This document shows, in pieces, positions 12,060-22,535 of a stretch of 64,000 nt of DNA (positions are counted from its first letter, which is position 1; each line of letters begins with the position of its first letter). Under the pieces are notes generated by a model. The model did not search any database. It saw nothing but the letters and a program-made list of their open reading frames with translations, and was not told where the DNA came from. The DNA is from Cephalotrichum gorgonifer (lineage: Eukaryota; Ascomycota; Sordariomycetes; Microascales; Microascaceae), in contig ONZQ02000009.1 of NCBI GenBank assembly GCA_900312665.1, positions 248,001 through 312,000 on the forward strand, written 5' to 3'. Made by a program: the position numbers and the translations under genes.

Positions 12060-13069
12060 TTACCTCCCCATCCACCCCCCGTCAACGACAAGCGTATGCC
12101 CACTAACGTACCCCGCGGCCTTCCCGGCCAAGAACACCACGGGCCCCTTGAAGTCCTCCGGCTGCCCCCACCTCCCGGCCGGTATCCTCTCGTTGATGCT
12201 CCTCGACCTCGCCTCGTCGGCGATCAGGGCCTCGTTCATGTCCGTGGCTATGTAACCCGGGGCCACGGCGTTGACCGTCACACCCTTGGCCGTCCACTCG
12301 TTCGCGAAGGACTTGGTGAGCTGGGCGACGGCGCCCTTGGAGGCCGCGTAGGCGGGGACGGTGAAGCCGCCCTGGAAGGAGAGGAGGGAGGCCAGGTTTA
12401 TGACGGTGCCGCGGCGCCCGGTGACGGGGTGGGGGGGGAGGGAGAGGATGTGGGCGCCCAGGTCGCGGGTTAGTGTGAAGACTGCGTTGAGGTTCACCTG
12501 GAGGACCTGTTGTGGAAAAGGGGGGACGTGTGTTTTAGCGCCGAGCCGGCACTCGAGTTTAGGCTTAAAGCAGGAGGGACAAAGGGGGCGGTGGGTGAGA
12601 GAAAAGGGGGGAGGGAATGGTGATGGTGATGGCGGGGTGCTGGACGGAGACCACATACCTCGTCAAAGTCGGCATCGGGAAACTCGTGGCACGGGTGCCG
12701 GCGCTGGATGCCGGCCGAGTTCACCAGGATCCTCACCTCGTGGCCGTCAGCCAGGATCTTCGCCGCCAGCCCGGCGACATCTTCGCGGACCCCAAGGTCG
12801 GCCGTGTAGACGGATGCCTTGCGCCCGAGGGCCTCGATGGCCTCCTTCGTCTCCGTCCGGGAGAGGTCCCGCTAGGCGATTTTGCGTCAGCTAATTTGTC
12901 TTTGGACTATGTGTGCGGGAGGGAATAAGTACTATAGCTCACTTACTTGGATGAGGATGATGTCGGCGCCGGCTTCGGCGAGCCCGATGGCGATGGCCTG
13001 GCCGATGCCACGGGTGCCGCCAGTTACCACGGCCGTGTGGCCCGCTAGGGAGAACAGCTCGGCGGACAT
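12060..13069 (-). CDS. short-chain dehydrogenase, 2-deoxy-D-gluconate 3-dehydrogenase-like
   Basis: An NAD(P)-dependent classical SDR of 260 aa from exons 12947-13069, 12659-12871 and 12060-12506, all phase 0. The cofactor motif TGGTRGIG is at residues 16-23, NSAG at 92-95, and the catalytic YxxxK is Y165/K169 in PAYAASKGA, with the Ser-containing strand INLASLLSFQGG before it. The C-terminus VSGHTLVVDGGWMGR and the LLSFQGG block are like KduD/2-deoxy-D-gluconate 3-dehydrogenases, which act on keto-sugar acids. Substrate specificity inside the SDR family is hard to read, so the substrate is tentative. It lies tail to tail with the Ayg1-like gene and upstream of an aldo-keto reductase on the same strand. 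Confidence 0.9.
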
Positions 13070-13706
13070 GGTGGTCAGGGTTTGAGGCTGGAGCTGTGCT
13101 GGTGGAATTGTGCTTGTATTCTTGGTGTACGAGTATTACATATATCTATGAGTACTTGTATGTGGACACGCGGGAGTGGGCACGGAAGTTGGGCCGCGGG
13201 GCGGAGTGTGTAAGCGGCATGTCCCGATATCGCTATGTACTGTAGATCTACGAGTAGCTTGAGTGCATGTATTAGTTACGAGCGGAGCACACACATGGAG
13301 CACCATAACATTCATGTAAACTCACCCTCAGGGAATTTTGAGGATTGTGTAAGTACGAGTAAGTATGCACACCGAAACATGGAATCAATCATTCCCCTCT
13401 CCATCTACGAGTACATGTAGTTACCATTAATGTTACACCCATCCTCGTATTAACCCTACATGTATGCATGCAGCTCCCCATACTACATTTACAGAGTGCC
13501 AGTAGGAGACGGATACTTGGATATTCGTAACGAGCGACATCCATATTCAGCACCCAAAACACTCCAAGGTCGATACGGAGACGATGATGCAAAAAAGGTA
13601 TCTGTGTGCATACGCAAAATAACACGACCCTATATATATATATGATATAATACCTCTTACTCACTCACACCAACTTGAACCTCCTCTCTTGAACTCCTCC
13701 CCGCGT
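13070..13706. other. intergenic, SDR promoter side
   Basis: This separates the SDR start codon from the aldo-keto reductase stop. It contains three CGAGTA-type motifs (13128-13136, 13249-13256, 13406-13414) and an alternating TATATATATA run near 13631-13641. No gene was recognised. Confidence 0.6.
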
Positions 13707-15219
13707 CTAGGACTTATCGGGGAAGCCAAAGTCGACGCCAAAGGCCGGGTACACGTACCGCTTCCACTCCTTGGTCCTCTCCAGCTCGGCCGCGTAGTCG
13801 TCGAGGATCTTGAGGTCCTCGGCGTCGAGGTCCACGATCTGCTTGTTGGAGTCGATGCGCTCGGGCGTGACGGACTTGGCGATGACGGTGTTGCCGCGGG
13901 CGACTGTTTTATAACTTCTCGTCAGCAAGTGCCTCATAGGTGTTGTTTGGTTTGGTGGGAGAGAGGAGACGACAAGGGTCGAGAAATTCGGGGGGAGAAT
14001 AGAAACAGAGAAAGAAAAAAAAAACACTCACCATGGTAGCTTAGAAGAATCGTCGCGGGCTTGACGCCCTTCCGGTCCGCCACCTCGACCACGGGCCCCG
14101 CGCTCATCAGGGGGCCGCCCGTGCTGCCGAAGGGGCTGTACGCCATGATGTGGATGCCCTTCTCGCGGCAGAAGCCGACGATCTCCTGCTGGCGGAGCTG
14201 GGGGTGGTTCTCGATCTGGTTGACGGCCGGGACGACGGTCGCCTGGGGGAGGAGCTCCTCGAGGTAGCGCTTGCTGTACTGCGTGCGGAGGGGGGATTGT
14301 GAGTACTTTGTCCATACTGATCATTGTCCCCCGCGGGCGGTGTTGGATGGGTTGGATGATGGGACGAGCCGGGAGAAAGGGGGATCGGGGGTTTGCTCGA
14401 GGAAACTTACGTTGGACACGCCGATAGCCTTGGTCTTGCCCGAGGCCAGTAGCTTCTCCATGGACTTCCACGTGTCGACGTGCGAGTGAGAGTGGAGGAT
14501 GTCCCTGCTGCCGTCCGCCAGCGTGGGAAACCTGTCGTGGTTGCCCTCGGGGTTCATGGCAACGGGCCAGTGCTGTGATTGCCCTCGTTAGCCACCGCGT
14601 CTTCTCCCCCCCCCCCCCCCTCCCCTACCCTCCTTCATGTTCCTTTCCAACAGCAACAGCAACTGGAACTGGAACTGGACCCGAAAACAAACCACCATCG
14701 ACTACCAGGAACGGGATAATACTCACCACAAGCGCCAGGTCAAGATAGTCCACCCCCAGGCTCTTCAGCGTCTTATCAATCCCCTCCGCCACCCTCTCGG
14801 GCGTCGACTGGTACGTGCACCACACCTTGCTGACGATGAAGACGTCCTCCCTCTTCACCCCCGCCGCGAACGCGTCCCGCAGCCCCTCGCCAACCGAGTC
14901 CTCGTTTGCGTAGCAGTACGCACCGTCCACGCCCTTGTAGCCGCCCAGGAGCGCGTGCGTCACGCCCGCCTTTACCTTTTCGGCCTCGCCCTGCCACGTG
15001 CCTGCGTACCCCGCTGCGTTAGCTTGCTCTGAGCGCGTCGTCGGTTGTGCCGTGGGTGGGCGAGGAAAGAGAGGGAAAGGGGGGTAGGGGGGCAATTGGG
15101 AGAGTGTTTGGGGGAACAGAGTCAGGCAAGGACTGGGAAACGGGGGATGGGAGCACCGTACCGAACAGGAGCGCGGGGATCTCCTGCCCCGTGTTAAGCT
15201 TGAAGGTCTTATCCGTCAT
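13707..15219 (-). CDS. aldo-keto reductase (AKR) family protein
   Basis: A 312-aa cytosolic NADPH-dependent carbonyl reductase from exons 15162-15219, 14727-15001, 14411-14572, 14032-14278 and 13707-13903. Exons join to PALLFGTWQGEAEKV, the classic AKR N-terminus. The catalytic tetrad is D45, Y50, K78 (IVSKVW) and H112 (LVHWPVAM). The blocks AIGVSN, VPAVNQIENHPQL and VARGNTVIAKSVTPERI follow, as in fungal glycerol/aldose reductases. Exon 2 has two possible acceptors 12 bp apart; the downstream AG (exon start 15001) gives the canonical protein, and the upstream one lies too close to the GCTAAC branch point. A TATATA box lies about 48 bp upstream of the start (15267-15272, read on minus). The physiological substrate is unknown. 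Confidence 0.92.
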
Positions 15220-16425
15220 TGTGTCTGTGGTCCTACTTCTAACAAGAAGATGTCTTGTTGTAGTGGTATATAGGTAGGGATTGAGGGCGAGAGTCTGTGT
15301 AGCACGGAAGTTACAACGTAGTTCCCACGGAGTTGCACGTGTAAGTAGTTCGGGTCTAATACGCGAATACACCGAAAACATGGAGGCAAGAAAAGTGCCA
15401 GCGGCGTCGTTTATATATGCTCCCACAGGTAGCAGGTAGCTATTAGTCCTTCCCTCCCTCCTCCCCCCACCTCTTATGCCGTCCGCTTCTAACTGACCCG
15501 AAACGGGTGCGGGGCGGCGCTCATCCCATTTACTTCTCCCGCCTTTGCCCCGCAGATAGGCAATAAAGAGTAGCACCACGACGACGCGAGACTGCCGCCC
15601 CTGGACTCCGTATTCTCCTTTTTTTTTTCTAGGTACGTATTGGTAATAGTCTACATTATTAGTCGAAGCTCACACGTTCGTACGGAGTCTCAATTGAGAG
15701 CCGGATTGGTCCTCCGTCGCTCTTCTTTCCGCGCGCTGACAAACTGTGAGTGGGTTTATCAAGATGCGCCCATCGGGCTATATCCTCCCGGCTCCGTAAC
15801 TCGCCCGAACCCCGGGCTACGTACTAGTGCACAAGTAGACTTTACGGAGCAGTAGCACAGTAGTAACTAATGGATGCGGGGCACGACTCCGCATGAGCTG
15901 TTCGAAACAGGCTCTCGCTGTCGCGCGCACTCGTAGAAGTTATGGATAATACGCTCCGTTCAAACTCTCCGGGTATTAATACCCCGCGTCCGTTTTCCTC
16001 GGCCCAAGTCAACCCCCGCCCGGCCGAGTTCTAGTTACCTCCCAGCCGCACCACTTGTCTAAATGGACGGGTGCCCCTGAATCATAGGTAATGGGGAGGT
16101 AGTAGGAGAGAAGGATCAGCATCAAGAGCTCCCATTACTTTTGAGATCCCGCAACACCAAACTGCTTTCACGGAGAAGTAAATCCAGGTAAAAGGGAGGA
16201 GTGGTGGGGGCGAAGAATGAAAGGAAGGAGCCCCTCAGCCGTGACGCAAGAAACGGAAAACGGAAAATAATGTGGTTGGTGGAAAATAGAGGGTCCTTTT
16301 AGATGGGAAAATATTACTCCCACCAACAGCATTGCGTGCCTGGTGTTGAGCTCCGTCTGCTTGCCCACGTTCGATGGCGACGGCGCGTGGCCGTGACGGT
16401 GACGGAAAGGAGTAGGTCCTCGCAA
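15220..16425. other. intergenic, no gene seen
   Basis: This is the upstream region of the aldo-keto reductase up to the run of Ns. It holds T-runs, C-rich tracts and no protein-like frame. The long frames that cross the gap exist only because Ns contain no stops. Confidence 0.55.
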
Positions 16426-16629
16426 NNNNNNNNNNNNNNNNNNNNNNNNNNNNNNNNNNNNNNNNNNNNNNNNNNNNNNNNNNNNNNNNNNNNNNNNNNN
16501 NNNNNNNNNNNNNNNNNNNNNNNNNNNNNNNNNNNNNNNNNNNNNNNNNNNNNNNNNNNNNNNNNNNNNNNNNNNNNNNNNNNNNNNNNNNNNNNNNNNN
16601 NNNNNNNNNNNNNNNNNNNNNNNNNNNNN
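16426..16629. other. assembly gap (204 Ns)
   Basis: A continuous run of N marks a scaffold gap of unknown true size. It begins about 40 bp beyond the Sed5 stop codon, so it affects only the 3' flank of that gene. Confidence 1.
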
Positions 16630-16669
16630 AAAACAAAAGAAGAAAAAAAGCAAGGTAAACGTCCACCGT

Positions 16670-17848
16670 CTATCCGGCAATCAGGACCCATAGTCTGGAA
16701 TGGTATCAGCAACATGTCCAACCCAACATCCAGCAACGCCGGATGTCCATATGTGGGTGGGGAGAAAGGGGGCCAACTTACAGGAAGAAAATCATCAAGA
16801 CGCCAAACATCTTCGCCACGAGCCACCGGTTCCCCGATACCCTCGACCAGTACTTCAGCAGCTCCCTCTGCGCCCCCTCGACGTTGTCCACCACGTCCTC
16901 CGTGTTCGCGTCGATCCTCTGCACCATCTCCCCCTGCTCCTGCACCATCGTCGCCAGCTGCCCGAATATGCTCCCCAGCTCGCCGATCGTCTTCTCGATC
17001 GCCTCGATCGCCTGGCCCCTCTGCTCTATGTACACGTTCTGCTGCTGCCCCTCCTCCATGATCAGGAGCTGCCTGTCGCTCGACGGCTCGAGCGACAGCA
17101 GGGCGTCGCCCCCGCTGCCGCCCGCGCCCCCCATCGGTGCCGGCGTCCCCGGCTTCGGCGTCCCGTAGAGCGGCGACGCAGACTGCTGCAGCGCCGGCTG
17201 CGTGTGCTGTGACACGCTCGAGATGAAGTTCTCCGTGCGCGACCGCGACGCCTGCACGTTCTTCGTGCGCGCCTCCAGCACGTCCTTGAAGTTGACCGAC
17301 ACGTCCGTCAGCTTCTCCTGCAGCAGGAACACCACGTTCTTGTTGTGCTCCCCCTCCTGGTTCCCCTTGCCGCCCTGCTGCCGCGTGATCTCCTGGAGCG
17401 CCGATATCTGCTTGTTGATGCCCGCCAGGTCCTGCTTGATGATGAACGTGAGTTCGTTTACCTCGACGGGGCGGTCGTCGAATAGCGTTCTGCGCCTGGC
17501 CACTGCAGAAAAGGGTGGTTAGCAAAAGCGGTCCGGGACAGGCGACGAGGGCGCACACGAAACCCCTCATATAAAACCGTAAACAAGCAAAAAAAAGGTT
17601 CATTTCTTACATTGAGCCAACTTCTCCAGCTTGCCCATCGTCGCCGCGATGCCCCTGCCGATCTCCGCCGCCCGCCTCGCGAACTCCGACCTCCTCGGTC
17701 GCGCATCGCCATTTGCGGCGGCCTTCTGTGAGTCTGTGAGGAGGGACCTCCTCTGTGCGCCGACCTTGTTCGCCCCGCGCCGCCGCTGCGCCTGCGCAAG
17801 GACGGACTGGAACTCCGCGGTTCGGTCTTGTATCGAGGTGACAGCCAT
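16670..17848 (-). CDS. sed5: Golgi t-SNARE syntaxin 5 / Sed5
   Basis: A 327-aa Qa-SNARE for ER-to-Golgi and intra-Golgi vesicle fusion, from exons 17611-17848, 16782-17502 and a 25-bp terminal exon 16670-16694. The start MAVTSIQDRTAEF matches the Sed5/syntaxin-5 N-peptide that binds the SM protein Sly1. A Habc-like helical region follows (LARRRTLFDDRPVEVNELTF), then a Gly/Pro-rich linker, and the SNARE motif at about 235-300 with central glutamine in the AIEKTIGELGSIF...MVQEQGEMVQRID block. The C-terminal anchor is about residues 306-325 (VLMIFFLLWVLIAG). The tiny last exon was placed because reading through the donor would lose the hydrophobic anchor; splicing restores it and the stop exactly in phase. 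The divergent neighbour is SF3A1. Confidence 0.95.
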
Positions 17849-18729
17849 CGTGATCGCTGGGATCTTCTGCTAGAGTGGTCCGCTGCTGGCGAGGATCGTG
17901 TAAAAAAAGAATAGTATCCTCAGGGGAACGGTGGTATCGATATGCCGCTGCAGATGGCTGCTATCGGAGGGGGCGAGTCGAGTATGCGCGCTCTTCGTCG
18001 GTTGATAATGAGGGTAGGAGGCGAGAATAGCGAAAAGTTGTGGACGTGCTGAAAATAGACGCCCAAAAGGTCACTAGGCGCGGTATCGAGTATAGGAAGG
18101 GAAACGGCACTAGGATACAGAAGAAAAGGTTGAGGACTGTTGAGTTCGACAATTCGGGTCGCTCGGTAATTCAGCCGAAACTATCGTCGCGAAACGTGGC
18201 TTCGAAGCGTCATCGAAGTCAGGGGCGAGGTAGTAACACAGTTGGAATGTGCAGACAACGGACTCGATGGTGCTAAAATTAAACGAGTATCGACAGGGAG
18301 CGCGAAAGAAAGGAAGTAATAATTAATTAGATGGTAGTTAACAGTGAGTGGAAGGGAATCTAGCGGAATAGGGAGTTGGCGTTGTCGAATGAAGAATGCA
18401 TAGCCTGGGATAAGTGGCTTCAAGACTGATTAGCACAAAGTACTTGTGAAACAAGCAGTTATGCAGTCTCAGAGATTGGCCAAAGGATAATGAGCATAAG
18501 TAATCACATGCAAGTGGAAACACAGTCATATCCTCAGCTGTCCACAGTTGTCTTCAGCCACACATATCTTTCGATGTCACGTGAAGGGGGTGGCGTTCTA
18601 AGCTGGCAAGGCTTGGCAGAGCTTTGCCTTTACCTCAGCCTCGAGTTTCTTGAAAATAGGCGCGACTGCGAATGCGAAAGTCTGTCAATGCCATCCTAAC
18701 ACTCTCGACCATCGAAATTAACCGCCGAT
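17849..18729. other. divergent promoter region, Sed5 / SF3A1
   Basis: This 881-bp region lies between two head-to-head genes and should carry both promoters. No coding frame or strong motif was recognised. Confidence 0.6.
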
Positions 18730-20468
18730 ATGTCGACGCCAGCACCGATTCGCGACGCCGGCGCGGTTCTCGATGAGCTCAAGCCCCCCGCGGGCGTCGT
18801 CCTGCCCCCCCGAGAGATTCGAAACGTCCTGGAGAAGACGGCGGGCTACGTCGCGCGCAACGGGCCGGTGTTCGAGGACAGGATACGAGACAAGGAGCAG
18901 AAGAACCCCAAGTTCAGCTTCCTGAACCCCGAAGACGCGTATCATGCCTTCTACCAGTGGCGCCTCGAGGAGATCCGCGCCGGGCGCGGCACAGCCATCG
19001 CCGCGGGCCGGGCCGGCGAGGCGGCGGTCCCCGAGAAGCCAAAGGGTCCGCCCAAGCCGCAGGACTTTGCGTTCTCGGCCAAGATGCCGCGGATCAACCA
19101 GAAGGACCTGGAGGTGCTGCGGGTCACGGCCATGTTCGTGGCGAGGAACGGGCGGCAGTGGATGACGCAGCTGGCGCAGCGGGAGGCGGGGAACCCGCAG
19201 TTCCAGTTCCTCATCCCGAACCATACCTTCCACAACTTCTTCCAGCACCTGATCGACCAGTACACGGAGCTCATCCGGGGCCACGGCCTCGGCGGCGAGG
19301 GGGGCAAAGTAAAGGACGAGCGTGTCGCGGAACTGAAGAAGAACGTCGAGGACAAGTACCACGTGCTGGAGCGCGCGAGGAAGCGGGCCGAGTACGCCAA
19401 GTTCGAGCAGGCGGAGAGGCAGAAGAAGGAGGAGGAGGAGGTGAAGAAGAAGGAGGACTTTGAGCGGATCGACTGGAACGACTTCGTGGTCGTCGAGACC
19501 ATTACCTTCACGCCCTCGGACGCCACAGCGAACCTCCCGCCTCCCACCACGCTCTCGGACCTACAGTACGCGTCGCTCGAGGAGAGGAATAAGCACTCCA
19601 TCAACGCACTACGAATAGAAGAGGCAATGCCGACCGACGAGGAGTATCAGGCCCCGATGACCTTCCCGCTTCCAGTACACCCGGGCCACGGCCCTCAGCA
19701 CACAGACTCTCCCGTGCCAGCGCCAGCACCTCAACAACCTCCTGCCTCCACATACCCTGCCGCCGGGCCGACGCAGCCCCCACCGTCGCTTCCGGTAGAC
19801 CCCCATCAAGCTCAACGACGGGCAGAAGAGGAGAGTAGGATACAAGAGAGGGCGGAGGCGCAGACGCGGGCACAGCAGGCGAAGGGCGGGGCCGTCGGCG
19901 GAGCGCCGCTGAAGATTCGCGAGAACTACGTGCCGAGGGCGTCCCGCGCGGCAGAGCGTTCCGCGCTGTGTCCCAATTGCAAGCAGTTGATCCCCCTGGA
20001 CGAGATGGAGGAGCACATGAGGAGTAAGCCTGCCCCTCCCCCCCTCCTTCTTTTAACCCGACTATCCATCCAAGCCGGCCATTTACTGTGAAAAAATGAA
20101 CAACTGCTAACAAAAAGGTCACAGTCGAACTCCTCGACCCCCGCTGGAAAGAGCAAAAGGCAAAGGCCGACTCGCGCCACCTGCGGACCGACCTCTCGCA
20201 GGTGGACGTCGCGAACAACCTCAAGAGGCTCGCGAGCCAGCGGACCGACGTGTTCGACGGCGTGACAGGGGAGCCGCTGTCGGAGGAGGAGCAGGCGCGG
20301 AGGAAGAAGGTGGCGGTCAACAGCTTCGACGGGAACCCGGAGGGGAAGAGCCAGGCGCATATCAGCCAGCTGCAGAGGATGACTATGGAAGAGCAGATCA
20401 AGGCCATCCACGACCGGTTTGGGACCGGGCAGGGCCAGGGCCAGGGCCAGACGCAGGGACCGGGCTAG
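18730..20468 (+). CDS. splicing factor 3A subunit 1 (Prp21/SF3A1)
   Basis: A 545-aa nuclear component of the U2 snRNP SF3a complex, needed for prespliceosome assembly, from exons 18730-20023 and 20125-20468. Two SURP (SWAP) modules are visible: residues about 32-85 (VLEKTAGYVARNGPVFEDRI ... KFSFLNPEDAYHAFYQWRL) and about 131-185 (VLRVTAMFVARNGRQWMTQL ... QFQFLIPNHTFHNFFQHLI). A charged coiled region (about 205-245) leads to the PRP21 core (FERIDWNDFVVVETITF), then a Pro-rich linker and the REN/LCPNCKQLIPLDEMEEHMR-IELLDPRW block that marks the family. The C-terminus ends in GQ repeats; the C-terminal ubiquitin-like domain of animal SF3A1 is absent, as in many fungi. The acceptor at 20124 was chosen over AG at 20117 because only it preserves the frame. 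Confidence 0.95.
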
Positions 20469-20873
20469 TGTGGTGGGGATGGTTCATGGGGGAGTTTGGC
20501 GTAGTTATCTGTAAACTAGGGGTGCCAGCGGTCTTCAAATTTGTTGGTGTGCCGGTATTATATAAAATCCTGGGCAGTTGGGCGTTGCTGGAAAGCGCGG
20601 GTTTTGTTATTTGGTATTGAGAGTGCCAGAAGCTCATGGGATACCTTAAAGATGACGGACCCACATGCCAGCACCATGGACCTCTGGTTCCCCCTTACAC
20701 TTTATCAGGCACTTAATGATATCTTATCGATAAGGCGCCCCACTTTAATATCAAGGAACCTCACCTGAGCTATCTCAGCTTTCGACCTAGTTACGTAGAG
20801 TCAGTCCGTCACTACAGCTTAATTGCGCCTACTCCATACAATCAGATCAATCCCGCCAAACGCACCGCCCAAC
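20469..20873. other. intergenic, no gene seen
   Basis: This is the short spacer between SF3A1 and the Fmp46-like gene, both on plus. It holds an AT-rich TATTATATAAA stretch near 20555 and nothing recognisable as coding. Confidence 0.6.
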
Positions 20874-21459
20874 ATGTTCGGCTTCGTACGTATACCCTCC
20901 ATCAACCCCAAATTCTCCTCGCCCCTCCCCGGACCGCAGCTAACCTCCCCCGGGACACTAGCGCAAAACCCTCGACATCATCACCCTCTTCCACAAGGCC
21001 AATTCCCCGGCCTCCACCCGCGTCGTCGGCCTCCTGAAGCAGGCGTCCACGGCCGCTAGCCAGGCCGCGAACGAGGGCTCGAAGGCCGGGGTCCGCGACC
21101 CGTTCGACCTCAACGTGACGGAGGAGGCGCCGACGCAGGACCAGGTGGAGACGATACTGGAGTACGTCGGGACGGAGGGGATCCCGCGCGTGGTGAGCGG
21201 GGCGAGCACCGTCACGGAGGCGCTGAGGAGGTTTAACCTGGATAAGGACAGCTTCCAGAGGCCGTTGGTACGTTTCGTTTCTCTATTTGTTATCGACTCA
21301 CGCTAGTGGGCAGGGGTTGGGGATTGATATCCGGCGGGAGGGGGGAGCAAATAACCCGGCTAACGATTGGTTTAGGTTGTCGACTGGAACAACGGCAAGG
21401 CTGTCATCGGAGATAACGAGTCTGAGATTCTGAAGTTGTTGAACCTCTCGAAGAAATGA
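20874..21459 (+). CDS. Fmp46-like mitochondrial thioredoxin-fold protein (DUF1687)
   Basis: A 133-aa protein from exons 20874-20885 (only MFGF), 20962-21267 and 21376-21459. The first exon is 12 bp; it was accepted because the join gives MFGF-RKTLDIITLFHKANSPAS, the start of the fungal Fmp46 family, with a CTAAC branch point and AG in place. Other family blocks are DLNVTEEAPT, ILEYVG and RPLVVDWNNGKAVIGDNESEILKLL. Yeast Fmp46 is a mitochondrial protein annotated as a putative redox protein on fold grounds. This copy has no cysteine at all; the place where an ArsC/glutaredoxin-like protein would carry the active cysteine is Ser19. A thiol chemistry is therefore unlikely. Function is unknown. 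Confidence 0.88.
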
Positions 21460-22006
21460 GTCGGTGCGGGGTGTCTGTCCTTGCGCTGTTGGAGGAAATA
21501 AGGAAGGATGTCTTGTACTAACTATCTCAACTCACTCTCACGTATTAGAACGGAATGTAAAGCTGTGGTTTCTTAAAAGAATACTCCAAACAATATAGAC
21601 ATCATAGAATTGGCATAAGATACACTACTGGCTTCCTATTCCCCCCCCCCCCCCCGGGTCCTCTCTCGTGGGGTAGTAGGCAGTAAGAAAGGCATCGCTC
21701 CATGGATATCTTGTGTAGGTAGGTATATAATCGCGTGTGGTGACCGCGACATCGTGGCGGGGGTTTTTAGCTCGCTACCACAACTGCCTGGACGACCATG
21801 ACTCATGACTCCTGAGCTAGCTGAACACTTCCTCCGTCTTGAAATGTATGGGCATTACAATGTGACCTCCGTAGCGCCGTGCTGAATGCGTTTGACCAAA
21901 AAAGGAAAAAAATCCCTTCCCCCGTTCCCTGATTTTCCAAATCTCCGTTACGCCAACGATGAGCGAAGTGCTCTCATCCCTAATAGCTTCCTCTCCCGCC
22001 TTCTCA
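21460..22006. other. intergenic between convergent genes
   Basis: This lies between the 3' ends of the Fmp46-like gene and RPC11. It contains a run of about 14 C near 21641-21656. A short motif near 21861-21885 looked at first like the last RPC11 exon but was rejected. Confidence 0.6.
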
Positions 22007-22535
22007 TCAGTCCCTCCACCGGCCCCCGCAGTCCATACACTACAAGGCCGCCTATTAGCACATCTTCGGACATGGAAGAGGATAATACAGCTCGCGGCCG
22101 AGAGAGGAAAGCGCGCGAACGAAGACAAGAAGAAGAAAGACTCACCTTGTAGAACGTCGTCATGGGCTCGTCGGCACTGCGGATCTGGACCTGGAAGAAG
22201 GCGGCCTCGTTCCCGTCGCAGCCGTCCTTGGGGCACTGCACCTGTGCCTTGGCGGCGTTGGACCAGTCCGTGGGGCCGATCTCGTCCTCCTTGGCCTTGC
22301 GCTCGAAGTAGGTGCGAGAGTACATGGGGTGGGTGATGGGGTAGATGTACGGGCAGGCGCGGCACTCGAGCCGGTTGCCACTCCCCTTTTGGCCGACGGT
22401 TAGGAGGGAGCCGTCATAGGGGCAGACTGGGTTGGGTCAGGGTCAGCCTTTGTTTTGTCGTGTCGTAGGAGTGAAGTACTTGTGGATGGGGATAGAGAGA
22501 GAGATATTGGATGTGAGGCACTTACAGGTGAGCAT
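22007..22535 (-). CDS. rpc11: DNA-directed RNA polymerase III subunit C11 (RPC10/RPC11)
   Basis: A 107-aa TFIIS-like Pol III subunit, needed for RNA cleavage, termination and reinitiation, from exons 22526-22535 (10 bp), 22146-22426 and 22007-22039 (33 bp). The last exon encodes CMDCGGRWRD and completes the C-terminal zinc ribbon (CPKDGC ... CMDC). The acidic hairpin RSADEPMT, which reaches the polymerase active site, is intact and is the family hallmark. The N-terminal ribbon is odd: it reads CPYD where relatives have CPxC, so one of four expected zinc ligands is Asp8, with CRAC still present. Length matches the family (about 108-110 aa). Reading through intron 2 would give a false long tail, so the 33-bp exon is important. 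Confidence 0.93.

Noticed and set aside
16314..17603. 429-codon minus frame through the N gap
   Set aside because: It is open only because Ns contain no stops, and it overlaps Sed5 in another frame.
20874..21459. Identification of the 133-aa protein as a cytochrome oxidase subunit
   Set aside because: Size and neighbours suggested it, but the sequence blocks (FHKANSPAS, VVDWNNGKA) match Fmp46/DUF1687.
21850..21890. Candidate last exon of RPC11 reading RIQHGATEV
   Set aside because: It resembled the CxxCG ribbon end only loosely. A perfect 33-bp exon (CMDCGGRWRD) with proper acceptor and branch point was found at 22007-22039.
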